DNA of 64,000 nucleotides from an uncultured Eggerthellaceae bacterium (GCA_947650915.1 CANSWY010000003.1:62001-126000); one strand, 5' to 3'. Shown: positions 34,467 through 43,175, counted from the first letter of the stretch. Translations and numbers: made by a program. Notes: generated from the letters alone by a model not told the origin.

Positions 34467-37400
34467 ATGTACTTGAGATCGCTCGTCCTGCGCGGATTCA
34501 AATCCTTCGCTGACAAGGTCACGCTCAAACTGGAGCCCGGCATCACGGCCGTGGTGGGCCCCAATGGTTCAGGCAAATCCAACATCTCTGATGCGGTGCT
34601 CTGGGTGCTGGGGGAGCGCAACGCGAAGAACCTGCGCGGCCAGGCCATGGAAGACGTCATCTTCTCGGGGTCTTCCGCTCGCAAGGCCACGTCCGTGGCC
34701 GAAGTGGAACTGGTGCTGGACAATTCGGACGGCACGTTGCCCATCGATTTCCAAGAGGTGTCCGTGGCGCGGCGGATGTACCGCAGCGGCGAGAGCGAAT
34801 ATCTCATCAACGGCGCGGTGGCGCGCCGCATGGACGTGCTGGAGATCCTGCATGATTCGGGGCTGGGGTCCGGCACGCATTCCATCATCTCCCAGGGATC
34901 CCTCGATTCGGTCCTGCAATCCAAGCCGGAGGATAGGCGTGCGCTCATCGAAGAGGCCGCGGGCGTGCTCAAGCACAAGCAGCGCATGGCGAAGAGCGCC
35001 CGCAAGCTGGAGCGCATGGAAGCGCACGTGGATCGCGTGAGCGACGTGGCGAACGAAGTGGCCCGTCAGCTGGGGCCGCTGGAGCGCAAGGCCAAGCGCG
35101 CCTTGAAGCATGCGGAGCTGGCAGAAGAGCTGGCCCAGGTCAAGCTGGTGCTGGCGGTGGACGACCTGCGCACCCTGCGCACGGAACACGCCCGCATCAC
35201 CGAAAAAGAGCGTCAGGCCCAGGAGGCGTGCGATGCGCGCCGCGCGGAGGCGGAAGGCGTGGACGCGCAGATATCCCAGCTGCAAGAGAAGATCCGCGAG
35301 GACAGCCAGGATGCGAACGTGCTGTCGCGCAGCTATCAACAGGCCACGGCCGCAGCCGAGCGGCTGGATTCCACCAGCTTGCTCATCCGTGACCGCCGCC
35401 GTTCGGCCCTGGCGCGCGCAACGGAGCTGGAGGTGCACATCCAGCAGGCATCCGCTTCCGTGGAACGCGCACAGGCGAAGCTCACTGAAGCGCGGGCGCA
35501 GTCTGACGCGGATGCGGAAGCCAGCGCTCAAAGCTCAGCGCGCGTTGAGCGCCTGACCCAGGCAGAAGCGGAGGCGGCCTCCGCCTTGACGGAGGCTGAG
35601 CAGCGCCACGGCCAGCTGGCCCAAGAGGTGCGCACTGCAGAGGCGGAGACGTCCCGGGTGCGGGAGGAGCTGGCCCAGGCCAAGGAGCTGCTCACCAACA
35701 GCATGGCCCAGATCAAGGTAATCGAAGGCCACAAGGCCGAGCTCTCCTTGCAGGTGGGGCGCCTGACCGCTGATGCTCAAGCCGCCCAGACGGAGGCCCA
35801 GGCGGCTGAAGAGGCCTTGGCCGCGCTGGATGAACAGGAGCGGGGCGCGCGCAACTTGGTGGGCACGTGCATGCAGGCGCGCGAAGAGACGCGCCGCGCT
35901 GCAGACGATGCGGCATCCCAGGAAAGATCTTTGGAGGCCCAGGTCAAGGCCTTGGAAGAGATAGAGGAGACGGAGAGCCGCAACGCTGAGGCGAGCGCGC
36001 AGTCGGCCATCAGCGCCTTGGAAGAGGCAGGCTCTGACGTCACGCCCTTGTCGCGTGCCGTGAAAGCGCCCGCGCATCTGGAAGGGCTCACCGAAGCGCT
36101 CCTGGGCGCTGATCTGGCGGCGCTCATCGTGAAGGGCGCAGGAGAGGTGGAGCTGGCTTGCCGCACCCTCTCAGCCGAGGATGGCGCCTCCGGCACGTTC
36201 GTCATGGCGGAGGACGCCTCCCGTGCGCGCCAAGCGTTCACGGACGGCTCCGATGCGGGCGTCTTTGCCGCCCAGGGCACGCGCCTGATGGACGCATTGG
36301 AATATCCGGAGCGCTTCGAAGCGGCTGTGTTCGCCCTGTTGGGGGATGTGATCGTGTGCTCAACGCTGGCCGAGGCGCTCTCCGCCCATGCGGCAGATGC
36401 CCACGGGCGCCGGTTCGCCACACCGGCCGGGGACGTGGTGTTCCCTAGCGGGAAGGTGGAGCTGGGGGCGCATGCCTCGGGAGCGGTCTCCGGCGTGCTC
36501 TCGCGCTTGCGGCGCATTTCAGAGCTGAAGGGCATGCTGGAGCAGGCCCGCACCTCCACGGTGCGCGCGGCAGAGGAGGCGAAGAAGGCGGAGGATGCGC
36601 TCATGCGGGCGCAGACGGAGAGCCTGGCTTTGAAAGAGCAGCTGGCCAGCCTCAAGGGCAGCGCCCAGAGCGCCCGCCAGGCGGCTGACGACGTGGCGCA
36701 GAAGCTGGCTTCCGCCACGCGAGAGCTGGAAGGCCTGGATGAGGTCTTGGCGCGGGAGAGCGGCACGGCAGAAGCCGCGCGCCCCAACATCCAGGAGCTG
36801 GAAGCACGCTTGGAAGGGCTTTCGGTGCGCTCTGTGCAGGCGAAGGCGGGCGCGGAGGAGCTTTCCCAGCAGCTGGAGCCGCTGCGCCAGACGCACGAAG
36901 AGGTGCGGGGGCAGCTGGCCGAGGCGCGCCTTGAGGCCGCCAAGCTGGCCGAGCGCAGCACCTATTCGGAACGCGTGATCGCAGGTGCCCTCACGGAATT
37001 GGAGGGGCTGCAGGCCTCGCGCGAAGAGGACGCGCGCGTGCTGGCCGTGAAGCGCGCGAGCGCCGCCCGTCTGGAGCCGTTGCTGGCCCTCATGGACGTC
37101 ATCGTGGCATCGGCGCGCCGTGCCATGCGGCAGTTGGAGGACGCCTCCGCGTCGGCCAAGAGCTCCACAGAAGGGCTGCACGAGCAGATGCAGCAGCTGC
37201 GCGAACGGTCGCGTCAGCTGCAGGACGGCTACGACGGCGCACAGGAGCTGCTTGCATCCGTCCGTGTGGACAAGGCGAAGGCGGAGATGCAGGTCCAGGC
37301 TGCGGTGGCCGTTATCACGGAGGACTGCGGCGAGCCGCTGGAGCGCGCGCTCACGTTGCCGTCCCCGGCTGACCGGGCGCTGGTGGAGGAGGAATCCTTC

Positions 37401-38042
37401 CGGCTCACGAAGCGCATCGCGAACCTGGGCACCATCAACCCGGATGCGGCCCAGGAATACGAAGAGCTGAGAAGCCGCCACGAATATCTGGCCTCCCAGC
37501 TGGCCGACCTGCGCCAGGCCGCGCGTTCGCTCATGCGCATCAATGGTGTCATCGAAGAGCGCATGAAGGATGATTTCGCACGCACGTTCGAACAGGTGAA
37601 CGAGAACTTCCAGCAGATCTTCTCCACGCTGTTCCCGGGCGGGAACGCGCGCTTGTCCCTGGTGGACCCGGATGACGTGGAACAGTCCGGCGTGGAAGTG
37701 CACGCGCAGCCCGCGGGCAAGCGCATCTCCAAGATGTCGCTCATGTCCGGCGGCGAGAAATCCCTGACGGCGCTGGCGCTCCTGTTCGCGCTGTACAAGA
37801 CGCGCGCCACGCCGTTCTATATCCTGGACGAGGTGGAGGCGGCGCTGGATGATTCCAATCTGCGCCGGTTGGTGGCCTACATCCAGCAGATGCGCGAGGA
37901 CACGCAGCTCATCATGATCACGCACCAGCGGCGCACCATGGAGATGGCGGACGTGCTGTTCGGCGTGTCCATGCAAGCGGACGGCGTGACGAAGGTGCTG
38001 TCGCAGAAACTGGAGGACGCGCTCCGTACGAAGGCCTCCTGA
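34467..38042 (+). CDS. smc: Chromosome segregation ATPase SMC
   Basis: Condensin ATPase that organises and separates chromosomes with ScpA and ScpB. The 1191-residue chain has the N-terminal ABC half with Walker A GPNGSGKSN (about 32-40), two long coiled-coil arms rich in Glu, Ala and Gln, a hinge at about 520-680, and the C-terminal ABC half with the signature LMSGGEKSLTALALLFA and Walker B FYILDEVEAALDD. The ATG at 34467 begins MYLRSLVLRGFKSFADK, the family start; it lies four bases after rnc. Confidence 0.97.
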   Translation: MYLRSLVLRGFKSFADKVTLKLEPGITAVVGPNGSGKSNISDAVLWVLGERNAKNLRGQAMEDVIFSGSSARKATSVAEVELVLDNSDGTLPIDFQEVSVARRMYRSGESEYLINGAVARRMDVLEILHDSGLGSGTHSIISQGSLDSVLQSKPEDRRALIEEAAGVLKHKQRMAKSARKLERMEAHVDRVSDVANEVARQLGPLERKAKRALKHAELAEELAQVKLVLAVDDLRTLRTEHARITEKERQAQEACDARRAEAEGVDAQISQLQEKIREDSQDANVLSRSYQQATAAAERLDSTSLLIRDRRRSALARATELEVHIQQASASVERAQAKLTEARAQSDADAEASAQSSARVERLTQAEAEAASALTEAEQRHGQLAQEVRTAEAETSRVREELAQAKELLTNSMAQIKVIEGHKAELSLQVGRLTADAQAAQTEAQAAEEALAALDEQERGARNLVGTCMQAREETRRAADDAASQERSLEAQVKALEEIEETESRNAEASAQSAISALEEAGSDVTPLSRAVKAPAHLEGLTEALLGADLAALIVKGAGEVELACRTLSAEDGASGTFVMAEDASRARQAFTDGSDAGVFAAQGTRLMDALEYPERFEAAVFALLGDVIVCSTLAEALSAHAADAHGRRFATPAGDVVFPSGKVELGAHASGAVSGVLSRLRRISELKGMLEQARTSTVRAAEEAKKAEDALMRAQTESLALKEQLASLKGSAQSARQAADDVAQKLASATRELEGLDEVLARESGTAEAARPNIQELEARLEGLSVRSVQAKAGAEELSQQLEPLRQTHEEVRGQLAEARLEAAKLAERSTYSERVIAGALTELEGLQASREEDARVLAVKRASAARLEPLLALMDVIVASARRAMRQLEDASASAKSSTEGLHEQMQQLRERSRQLQDGYDGAQELLASVRVDKAKAEMQVQAAVAVITEDCGEPLERALTLPSPADRALVEEESFRLTKRIANLGTINPDAAQEYEELRSRHEYLASQLADLRQAARSLMRINGVIEERMKDDFARTFEQVNENFQQIFSTLFPGGNARLSLVDPDDVEQSGVEVHAQPAGKRISKMSLMSGGEKSLTALALLFALYKTRATPFYILDEVEAALDDSNLRRLVAYIQQMREDTQLIMITHQRRTMEMADVLFGVSMQADGVTKVLSQKLEDALRTKAS

Positions 38043-38076
38043 CGCGTCATCGAATAGAATGTGACAGCACTGGCAT

Positions 38077-38146
38077 CCGTAGCAAAGGCTTCAGCCTTTG
38101 CCCCGAGGCCGAAAAGACCGTAGCAAAGGCTCCAGCCTTTGTCCTC
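38077..38146. repeat. Palindromic repeat family R2, two copies before ftsY
   Basis: Copies at 38077-38107 and 38117-38146 read CCGTAGCAAAGGCTTCAGCC and CCGTAGCAAAGGCTCCAGCC and continue as inverted complements (CAAAGGCT pairing with AGCCTTTG, 2-base loop). The first also shares a CCCGAGG-type tail with the copy inside ftsY. They fill the 120-bp gap between smc and ftsY along with a TAGAAT -10-like box at 38055-38060. Confidence 0.8.
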
Positions 38147-38163
38147 GTTCTCAAGGAGGACCC

Positions 38164-39270
38164 ATGAGCGTCTTCGAGAAGATGACCACGGGACTCGCGA
38201 AGTCCCGCGACAAATTCAAAGAATCCATGAACGTCCTCCTGGGCCGCGGGCCTGAACTGGATGAAGAGTTCTGGGAAGACCTGGAAGAGGCGCTGATCTT
38301 GAGCGATATCGGCGGTGCGGCTTCCATGGACATCGTAGAGAATCTGCGCGGCAAGGCCACGCGCCAAGCGTTGCCGGACGCCTACGCGGTATTGGATCTT
38401 CTGAGCGAGGAGATCCAAAGCGCGTTCGCTGAAGGCGGCCAGGACATCCTGGACGGCGGCCCGGCCATCGTGCTCTTCGTGGGCATCAACGGCACCGGAA
38501 AAACCACCACGGTGGGCAAGCTGGCGAACGAGGCCGCGAAGGCTGGGCGCACCGTCATCTTGGGATCTGCTGACACGTTCCGCGCCGCCGCCATCGAGCA
38601 GCTGGAGGAGTGGGCGCGGCGGGCGGATGTGCCCATCGTGACGCGCGAGCGGGGTTCTGACCCTGCCAGCGTCTGTTTCGACACCATCGAGAGGGCAGAG
38701 GAGTCCGGGGCTGACCTGGTGCTCATCGACACCGCGGGGCGCCTGCACACTTCCGATGACCTCATGCGCGAACTGGAGAAGGTGGTGGCCGTCACCAAGA
38801 AGCGCGCGAAGGCGCCCGTCCACACGGTGCTGGTGATAGACGCCACCACCGGCCAGAACGGCTTGCAACAGGCGCGCGAGTTCGACAAAGCGCTGGATCT
38901 GGACGCGCTCATCGTCACCAAGCTGGACGGCAGCGCGAAGGGCGGCATCTCCCTTGCCATCTCCCATGAGCTGGGGCTGCCCATCATCAAGTGCGGCGTG
39001 GGAGAGGCCATCGAAGACCTGCGTGACTTCAGCCCCGAACAGTTCGTCCGCGCCCTCATCGGCGATTTCGAAGAGATGGACCTCCAAGAAGAATCCGAGC
39101 TCCCAGGCGACCGTAGCGCAGGCTCTAGCCTGCGTCCCGAGGAAACGCCCACTGCATCCTCTGAAGAACCCGCCCGCGCCCTGTCCTGGGCCGAATTCGT
39201 TGAACTGGACGACGCCCGCAAGGCCGAAGAGGCCGCGAAGCCCAAAAAGCACTTCTGGGACAAGTGGTAA
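38164..39270 (+). CDS. ftsY: Signal recognition particle receptor FtsY
   Basis: SRP GTPase that docks ribosome-nascent chain complexes to SecYEG at the membrane. The 368-residue chain has the N domain (1-90) and G domain with P-loop GINGTGKTTT, DTFRAAAIEQLEEWA, DTAGRL, TKLDGSAKGG and the closing GVGEAIEDLRDFSPEQFV. It lacks the long acidic N-terminal A domain. A 45-residue acidic extension follows the G domain, and an R2 palindrome at 39111-39141 encodes part of it (DRSAGSSLRPE). AAGGAGGA precedes the ATG. Confidence 0.96.
   Translation: MSVFEKMTTGLAKSRDKFKESMNVLLGRGPELDEEFWEDLEEALILSDIGGAASMDIVENLRGKATRQALPDAYAVLDLLSEEIQSAFAEGGQDILDGGPAIVLFVGINGTGKTTTVGKLANEAAKAGRTVILGSADTFRAAAIEQLEEWARRADVPIVTRERGSDPASVCFDTIERAEESGADLVLIDTAGRLHTSDDLMRELEKVVAVTKKRAKAPVHTVLVIDATTGQNGLQQAREFDKALDLDALIVTKLDGSAKGGISLAISHELGLPIIKCGVGEAIEDLRDFSPEQFVRALIGDFEEMDLQEESELPGDRSAGSSLRPEETPTASSEEPARALSWAEFVELDDARKAEEAAKPKKHFWDKW
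39111..39141. repeat. Palindromic repeat family R2, copy inside ftsY
   Basis: CCGTAGCGCAGGCTCTAGCC followed by TGCGTCCCGAGG: stem CGCAGGCT (39117-39124) with AGCCTGCG (39127-39134). It is in frame within the C-terminal acidic tail of FtsY, after the conserved G domain, so it adds residues where they are tolerated. Confidence 0.8.
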
Positions 39271-39286
39271 CGGGCAAAACTCTACA

Positions 39287-39388
39287 ATGCCCTATGATTC
39301 AAGCACCGCCGTGAAAGTCCATGAAACCCCAGCGTATGGCGGTCATTCTGATTATCCGGACAACGTAGTGCTTTGCGGGACTTTGTGA
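39287..39388 (+). other. Chromosome-prophage junction with a short open frame
   Basis: Between ftsY and the integrase lie 137 bases. A TACAAT box (39283-39288) resembling the chromosome's -10 elements overlaps an ATG at 39287 that opens a 33-codon frame ending at 39388. It has no ribosome site and no recognisable homology. It may be chance, or the remnant of a host gene cut by integration. This stretch should contain the left attachment site. Confidence 0.3.
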
Positions 39389-39407
39389 CCGGAGCGCGAC
39401 CATTCGG

Positions 39408-40544
39408 TCAGCATTCGGGCACGTCCCACGCATCTTCGAGGATGCTCACAGCCTCCAGAGGCTCCCTCATGAAGTCCAGATCCTGATGCAGATACACCGC
39501 TTCGGTTATCTTGGTGTTGGAGTGTCTCATGAGGGCGGATATGACCTCGATGGGCACCCTCCTCCGCAGCAGCACGTTCGCCCATCCATGGCGCAGATCG
39601 TGCGAGCGCGCATCCGGAAGCCCGAGCCTTTCCCGGTTGGCCCTCCACCATGCCTGGAGACGCGCCTTGGATATCCGCCTGCCCAGTTCGTCAGCCACTA
39701 TGGGCGTGTCATCAGCGGGGGAGAGGCCATGGCCTTGCAGCTGGCCATCCTGCCAGTCGAAGTACGCTGCCAGGAAGCGCGTGAGGTCGCGGCAGATGGG
39801 TATGGTGCCCCAGCTCTTCTTGGTCTTGGTTCCCCTCACCAGCATAGCCTCTTCAAGCAGGCTCACATCGCCCCTGTTGGCCTTCACGGCCTCTCCGACG
39901 CGAAGGCCCGCCATCATCTCCAGCGCGATGCCGGCATGGAACGGATCATCTGGCGTGAGTGCCTTCGCCAACGTCGCGACCTGTTGCTCAGTGGGGGCAA
40001 CGCGTTCCTCAGTGTCGCTCTTCGGTTTCTTCGCCTGCAGGAAAGGGTTGTCTGCGCAGTAGCCTTCCTTCTTCCCGTAGTCGAATGCGAGCTTCATCTT
40101 CGCGAAATATCCAGACACCGTGGAATGTTTCGTTCCGCCGTCTATGATCCTGGCGGTGGCCGCATCTATCATCTGGTGCGTCACATCCGATGCGAGAGCC
40201 TTGCCTATCAGCGGGCAGTACGCCTTCTTGGCCGAGCGGTCCGATTCGAGCGTCTTTTCTCTGACTTCGCCCGATGCCACCCGGTGGGCATAGTATTCGT
40301 TGAACAGCTCCTCGACGGTGATGCCCTTCTTCTTGGGCTGGATGCGCATGTCGGCGACTTCGGCGTTCAGCTTCTCAAGCTCTTCTTCGGCGTCGCTGTA
40401 CGTCCCGCAGACGATGCGATTGCGCTCACTGTAGTTGCCAGTGGCAGGGTTCCTGCCCGTGCGCTTCCTCACCCGCCATTTCCGACATCGTTTCCTCGGC
40501 TTGTCCTCCAATGGCAGGATGGTCCCTTTGGTAGGTGCTGGCAT
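39408..40544 (-). CDS. int: Phage tyrosine integrase
   Basis: Integrates and, with an excisionase, excises the prophage. The 378-residue protein has an N-terminal Lys/Arg-rich arm-binding region (about 1-55), a SAM-like core-binding domain (about 80-180), and the catalytic domain with Arg in MAGLRVGEAVKA, SHDLRHGWANVLL, and ALMRHSNTKITEAVYLH carrying the His and nucleophilic Tyr. The ATG at 40544 follows AAGGAGGATT. It reads outward toward ftsY, the usual position next to attL. Confidence 0.94.
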   Translation of the reverse strand: MPAPTKGTILPLEDKPRKRCRKWRVRKRTGRNPATGNYSERNRIVCGTYSDAEEELEKLNAEVADMRIQPKKKGITVEELFNEYYAHRVASGEVREKTLESDRSAKKAYCPLIGKALASDVTHQMIDAATARIIDGGTKHSTVSGYFAKMKLAFDYGKKEGYCADNPFLQAKKPKSDTEERVAPTEQQVATLAKALTPDDPFHAGIALEMMAGLRVGEAVKANRGDVSLLEEAMLVRGTKTKKSWGTIPICRDLTRFLAAYFDWQDGQLQGHGLSPADDTPIVADELGRRISKARLQAWWRANRERLGLPDARSHDLRHGWANVLLRRRVPIEVISALMRHSNTKITEAVYLHQDLDFMREPLEAVSILEDAWDVPEC

Positions 40545-40661
40545 GAGATAGAATCCTCCTTGCAGACAGACGCCCCGCAAAGGCGTGTCCGTCTTGTGTC
40601 CTGAAGCCCTGCGCCTGTCGCCAAACTAGAGCGGGGCTTCTCCTTTTTTCCTGTAACGGGA

Positions 40662-40853
40662 TCACTGTTTGTAGAAGCGAGAGCCTTCTTCTACCTCCAT
40701 GACAGAACGCAGCTTCTCTTGCGCTGCATCGGCCACCTCTACCGCAAGGTCATGCTCGTATCCGCGCGCCTCCAGGAAGCCTTCGATGTCGCAGAACAGG
40801 TCCTCACCATCTTTGATGATTGCATCGATGTTTTCTTGAGACAGCTTGCTCAT
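40662..40853 (-). CDS. Small acidic phage protein, unknown
   Basis: A 63-residue, helical, acidic protein (starts SKLSQENIDAIIKDGEDLF) with no recognised domain. It has a good GAGGAGA ribosome site ten bases before its ATG and lies in the lysogeny arm between int and hicB, so expression in the lysogen is expected. Confidence 0.6.
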   Translation of the reverse strand: MSKLSQENIDAIIKDGEDLFCDIEGFLEARGYEHDLAVEVADAAQEKLRSVMEVEEGSRFYKQ

Positions 40854-40954
40854 GAATCTCCTCTTCTCTCTTTATTCCTAAGCCCAACGATCCTCTTGAA
40901 CTCTGTGAACCCCCGCACGCGACCGCCAAGAAGCAGCGGGGGCTCTCCCTTCCT

Positions 40955-41413
40955 TTATGCTGTGACGGCCTTCTTAGGGCGTCCTGCGGCGCGGGGAGAG
41001 GCGAGGCGAGCATCTATGGACTTTTGGGTCACGTAAGTGCGTCTGCCACTCCTGTAGCCGTCCAGGAGGCCTGCTTTCAGCATATGGGAGACGCGCCCAG
41101 GGCTGACGTCCAGGTCACGCGCGGCCTGAGCTGCAGAGACCACGGGGCCGTCCACGATGTAGGATTCATCAGTCTCGAAGAACACCCAGGCTTCTCGATC
41201 GCCTTCAGGAACCGCGCGCACGGTGGCTCCCGGGATGCTGTCCCCGTCCTTCATGAGCGCGGCGATGTAGGTCTTCCCAGCATCGGCCGCCATCTCCACC
41301 GCTTCTTTGATGTCGTCACCTTGCGAATAGCATCCTGGAAGATCGGGGATCTCCGTTGAGAATCCTCCGCCCTCTTCAGGAGTGAGGAACACCTGGTATG
41401 CAAAGCTTTCCAT
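40955..41413 (-). CDS. hicB: HicB-type antitoxin
   Basis: Antitoxin and autorepressor of the HicAB system. The 152 residues include the partially degraded RNase H-like HicB domain (about 5-60, with YQVFLTPEEGGGFSTEIPDLPGCYSQGD) and a C-terminal DNA-binding segment with a helix-turn-helix (VSAAQAARDLDVSPGRVSHMLKAGLLDG, about 92-120). It follows hicA by 37 bases. The longer C-terminal binding domain implies operator binding at the promoter upstream of hicA. Confidence 0.88.
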   Translation of the reverse strand: MESFAYQVFLTPEEGGGFSTEIPDLPGCYSQGDDIKEAVEMAADAGKTYIAALMKDGDSIPGATVRAVPEGDREAWVFFETDESYIVDGPVVSAAQAARDLDVSPGRVSHMLKAGLLDGYRSGRRTYVTQKSIDARLASPRAAGRPKKAVTA

Positions 41414-41450
41414 CTTGCTCCATCCTTTCTATCTGCTGAGCGGATGCGGG

Positions 41451-41639
41451 TCAGTTCCAACCCGCATCCCTCTTGATCTTCCTGAAGGTTCCGTTCGCCA
41501 CTTCTTTGCTCGATGTCGGGACGCTTATCGTGACTCCGGCCCTTTTGAACACCCGGTGGCTTCCTTTGCCGGACCTCTCTGTCCATCCCTCCTTCCGCAG
41601 CCTCTTGATGACTTCCCTTACCTCTTGTTCCTTCGGCAT
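41451..41639 (-). CDS. hicA: HicA-type mRNA interferase toxin
   Basis: A 62-residue toxin with the dsRBD-like fold of HicA. The catalytic histidine lies in the KGSHRVFKRAGVTISVP segment (about 25-41), matching the GSHxxF motif. HicA cleaves mRNA and is neutralised by HicB. Located first in the operon, directly after a strong promoter. In a prophage such a pair may stabilise lysogeny or defend against other phages, which is inference. Confidence 0.86.
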   Translation of the reverse strand: MPKEQEVREVIKRLRKEGWTERSGKGSHRVFKRAGVTISVPTSSKEVANGTFRKIKRDAGWN

Positions 41640-41669
41640 CGGACTTCCTTTCCCTCAACCGATAGGTTA

Positions 41670-41699
41670 ATTATAAACTATTGATAATTAGATATCAAT
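41670..41699 (-). promoter_or_regulatory. hicAB promoter with overlapping operator-like palindrome
   Basis: The minus strand carries TTGATA (41698-41693), a 17-bp spacer and TATAAT (41675-41670), a near-consensus promoter 31 bases before hicA. An inverted repeat ATTGATA (41680-41686) / TATCAAT (41693-41699) covers the -35 and part of the spacer, as expected of an autorepressor operator bound by HicB. The surrounding 41,660-41,740 is markedly AT-rich. Confidence 0.8.
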
Positions 41700-41772
41700 A
41701 GAAAATAGCAAGTATTTATAAATTTAGTCTCATGATCGAATGGTGTGACAGCGTAGACCACCTTGCCTCATG

Positions 41773-42654
41773 TCAGTCTTCGTCATCTTCATTCATCAAT
41801 GCGAGAATATCCGAATAGATCTTCTCATCAGTTGCATCAGGGATCTCTAGTTCATCTAACAGAGCAGGATGAGCCTCGAAGAGCTCGCATGTTCCGTATC
41901 TGGGGATGTAGATATACCCCATCTCTGCATCGTGGATCTCTTTGACCAACTCGCTGTAATGGAGCTCATAGCTGGGGGCTTCTGGAAAATATGAGCCTTC
42001 ATCTGAATCATCCTCTAGGCATGCCAGGTAGGTTATGAGCCTATGTATGCGACTAGCCTTGCGCCAAGCGATGAGCAGCTCATCCGTTCGTCGTGCGTCT
42101 CCTTGCTCGTCGTTGCGGGCGGCTCCCGCTTTGATTCCATCGAGCACATCTTGATGCGCATCCAGATACTCGCGGGCGGCCCTTCTGGCTGCCCACATGG
42201 CGCGTTCCCGTTCGCTTATGCTTGGCAATATCGTGACAAGTCCTCTGCTCCTGAGGATCTGCAGGCATTGATGCGGGTTCTCATACAAGAAGCAGCGCGG
42301 AGGCTCTGCGAAACAGTCGGGGCTCTCATATGCCATGAGCAAGAGCGCCATGCACTCATCAGAGAGCCCATCGAAGCTGCGCTTGTCGATCCGCGCACCC
42401 AAGCGAGAGGCTGCCTCTTCGATCGTCATGCCGAGGAGCAGGGATGTTCGCCATTTCTTGAGTTGCCACCCTGCGAAGATGCCGAGCGCCACCAAAGCAA
42501 CGGGCCAGAGAAAAGCGACGGTAGGGAAGAACGCGCCAAGGACGGATTCTCCGTACTGGGAGAACAGCCAGCTTCCCAGAAAACCGCACGCGATGCTTGC
42601 TATCGCCCAGTTCCTTGAACTATTGCCGGTCTTCGCTTCGCGCTCTTCGCTCAC
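41773..42654 (-). CDS. Lysogeny-arm membrane protein, unknown
   Basis: A 293-residue protein with two N-terminal transmembrane helices (about 15-35 and 42-65) followed by a long soluble, acidic cytoplasmic domain with no recognised fold. It overlaps the repressor gene by four bases, so it is cotranscribed with the repressor and made in the lysogen. Membrane proteins in this position often give superinfection exclusion or phage defence; this is a context-based inference only. Confidence 0.65.
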   Translation of the reverse strand: MSEEREAKTGNSSRNWAIASIACGFLGSWLFSQYGESVLGAFFPTVAFLWPVALVALGIFAGWQLKKWRTSLLLGMTIEEAASRLGARIDKRSFDGLSDECMALLLMAYESPDCFAEPPRCFLYENPHQCLQILRSRGLVTILPSISERERAMWAARRAAREYLDAHQDVLDGIKAGAARNDEQGDARRTDELLIAWRKASRIHRLITYLACLEDDSDEGSYFPEAPSYELHYSELVKEIHDAEMGYIYIPRYGTCELFEAHPALLDELEIPDATDEKIYSDILALMNEDDED

Positions 42655-43025
42655 GCTACGTCCTCCTTTGATCCAGTTTCCACAGTCCTGGGCTGATTTT
42701 TTGCTATGCGGTTCGCCGCATCGCGCTCCATGGACTGAGCCACCGATACGAGCGTTTCCTTGCCGCGTTCGTTCATGGATTCGTAGCAGATGTTGATGAT
42801 CTCCTGTCCCGCATCCGTGTATTCCCGAGTGACCTTGCGCCCCACCAGTTCATCGAGCGTGCAGTCAAGGGCGTCGCATACCAAGCAGGCTTGCTCCAGG
42901 TTCATAGTTGCCTCCTGACGCTCCCAAGACTGATAGCGCCTTTCGGGGACGCCGATTTTGTTCGCAAATGCGCCCTGAGTCTTGTATCCAGCGAGCTTCC
43001 GGAGTCGTTTTAGTTGGAGATTCAT
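42651..43025 (-). CDS. XRE-family phage repressor
   Basis: A 124-residue DNA-binding protein. Residues about 5-60 are a lambda/434-type helix-turn-helix (LRKLAGYKTQGAFANKIGVPERRYQSWE), and the rest is a short helical dimerisation region without a LexA-like cleavage domain. It is the divergent gene facing the early genes, so it is the probable lysogeny repressor. The ATG at 43025 is used; an upstream in-frame ATG at 43079 would run through the promoter. Confidence 0.8.
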   Translation of the reverse strand: MNLQLKRLRKLAGYKTQGAFANKIGVPERRYQSWERQEATMNLEQACLVCDALDCTLDELVGRKVTREYTDAGQEIINICYESMNERGKETLVSVAQSMERDAANRIAKNQPRTVETGSKEDVA

Positions 43026-43052
43026 TGCGTATCCCTTCGCTTTAACGCGGTA

Positions 43053-43158
43053 ATAGTACAACCAAAACGTATAAAGCACAACTTAATTGCTGATTTCTGC
43101 TTGACACAACAATTTACTCGCGCTAATGTTCAAAAAAGAACAATTAAATTGCGGATTT
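43053..43158. promoter_or_regulatory. Lysogeny switch: divergent promoters and operator-like repeats
   Basis: Leftward promoter: TTGTGC (43081-43076), 17-bp spacer, TACTAT (43058-43053) on the minus strand. Rightward promoter: TTGACA (43101-43106), 17-bp spacer, TAATGT (43124-43129). Two direct 19-bp repeats, matching at 16 positions (43078-43096 and 43140-43158, sharing TTGCnGATTT), flank the rightward promoter, one abutting the leftward -35. They are good candidates for binding sites of the repressor or the Cro-like protein. Confidence 0.7.
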
Positions 43159-43175
43159 ATCAGAAAGGAGCACCG

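Noticed and set aside
39271-39407. tRNA gene as prophage attachment site
   Set aside because: No cloverleaf or T-loop sequence (GTTCnAnnC) could be fitted.
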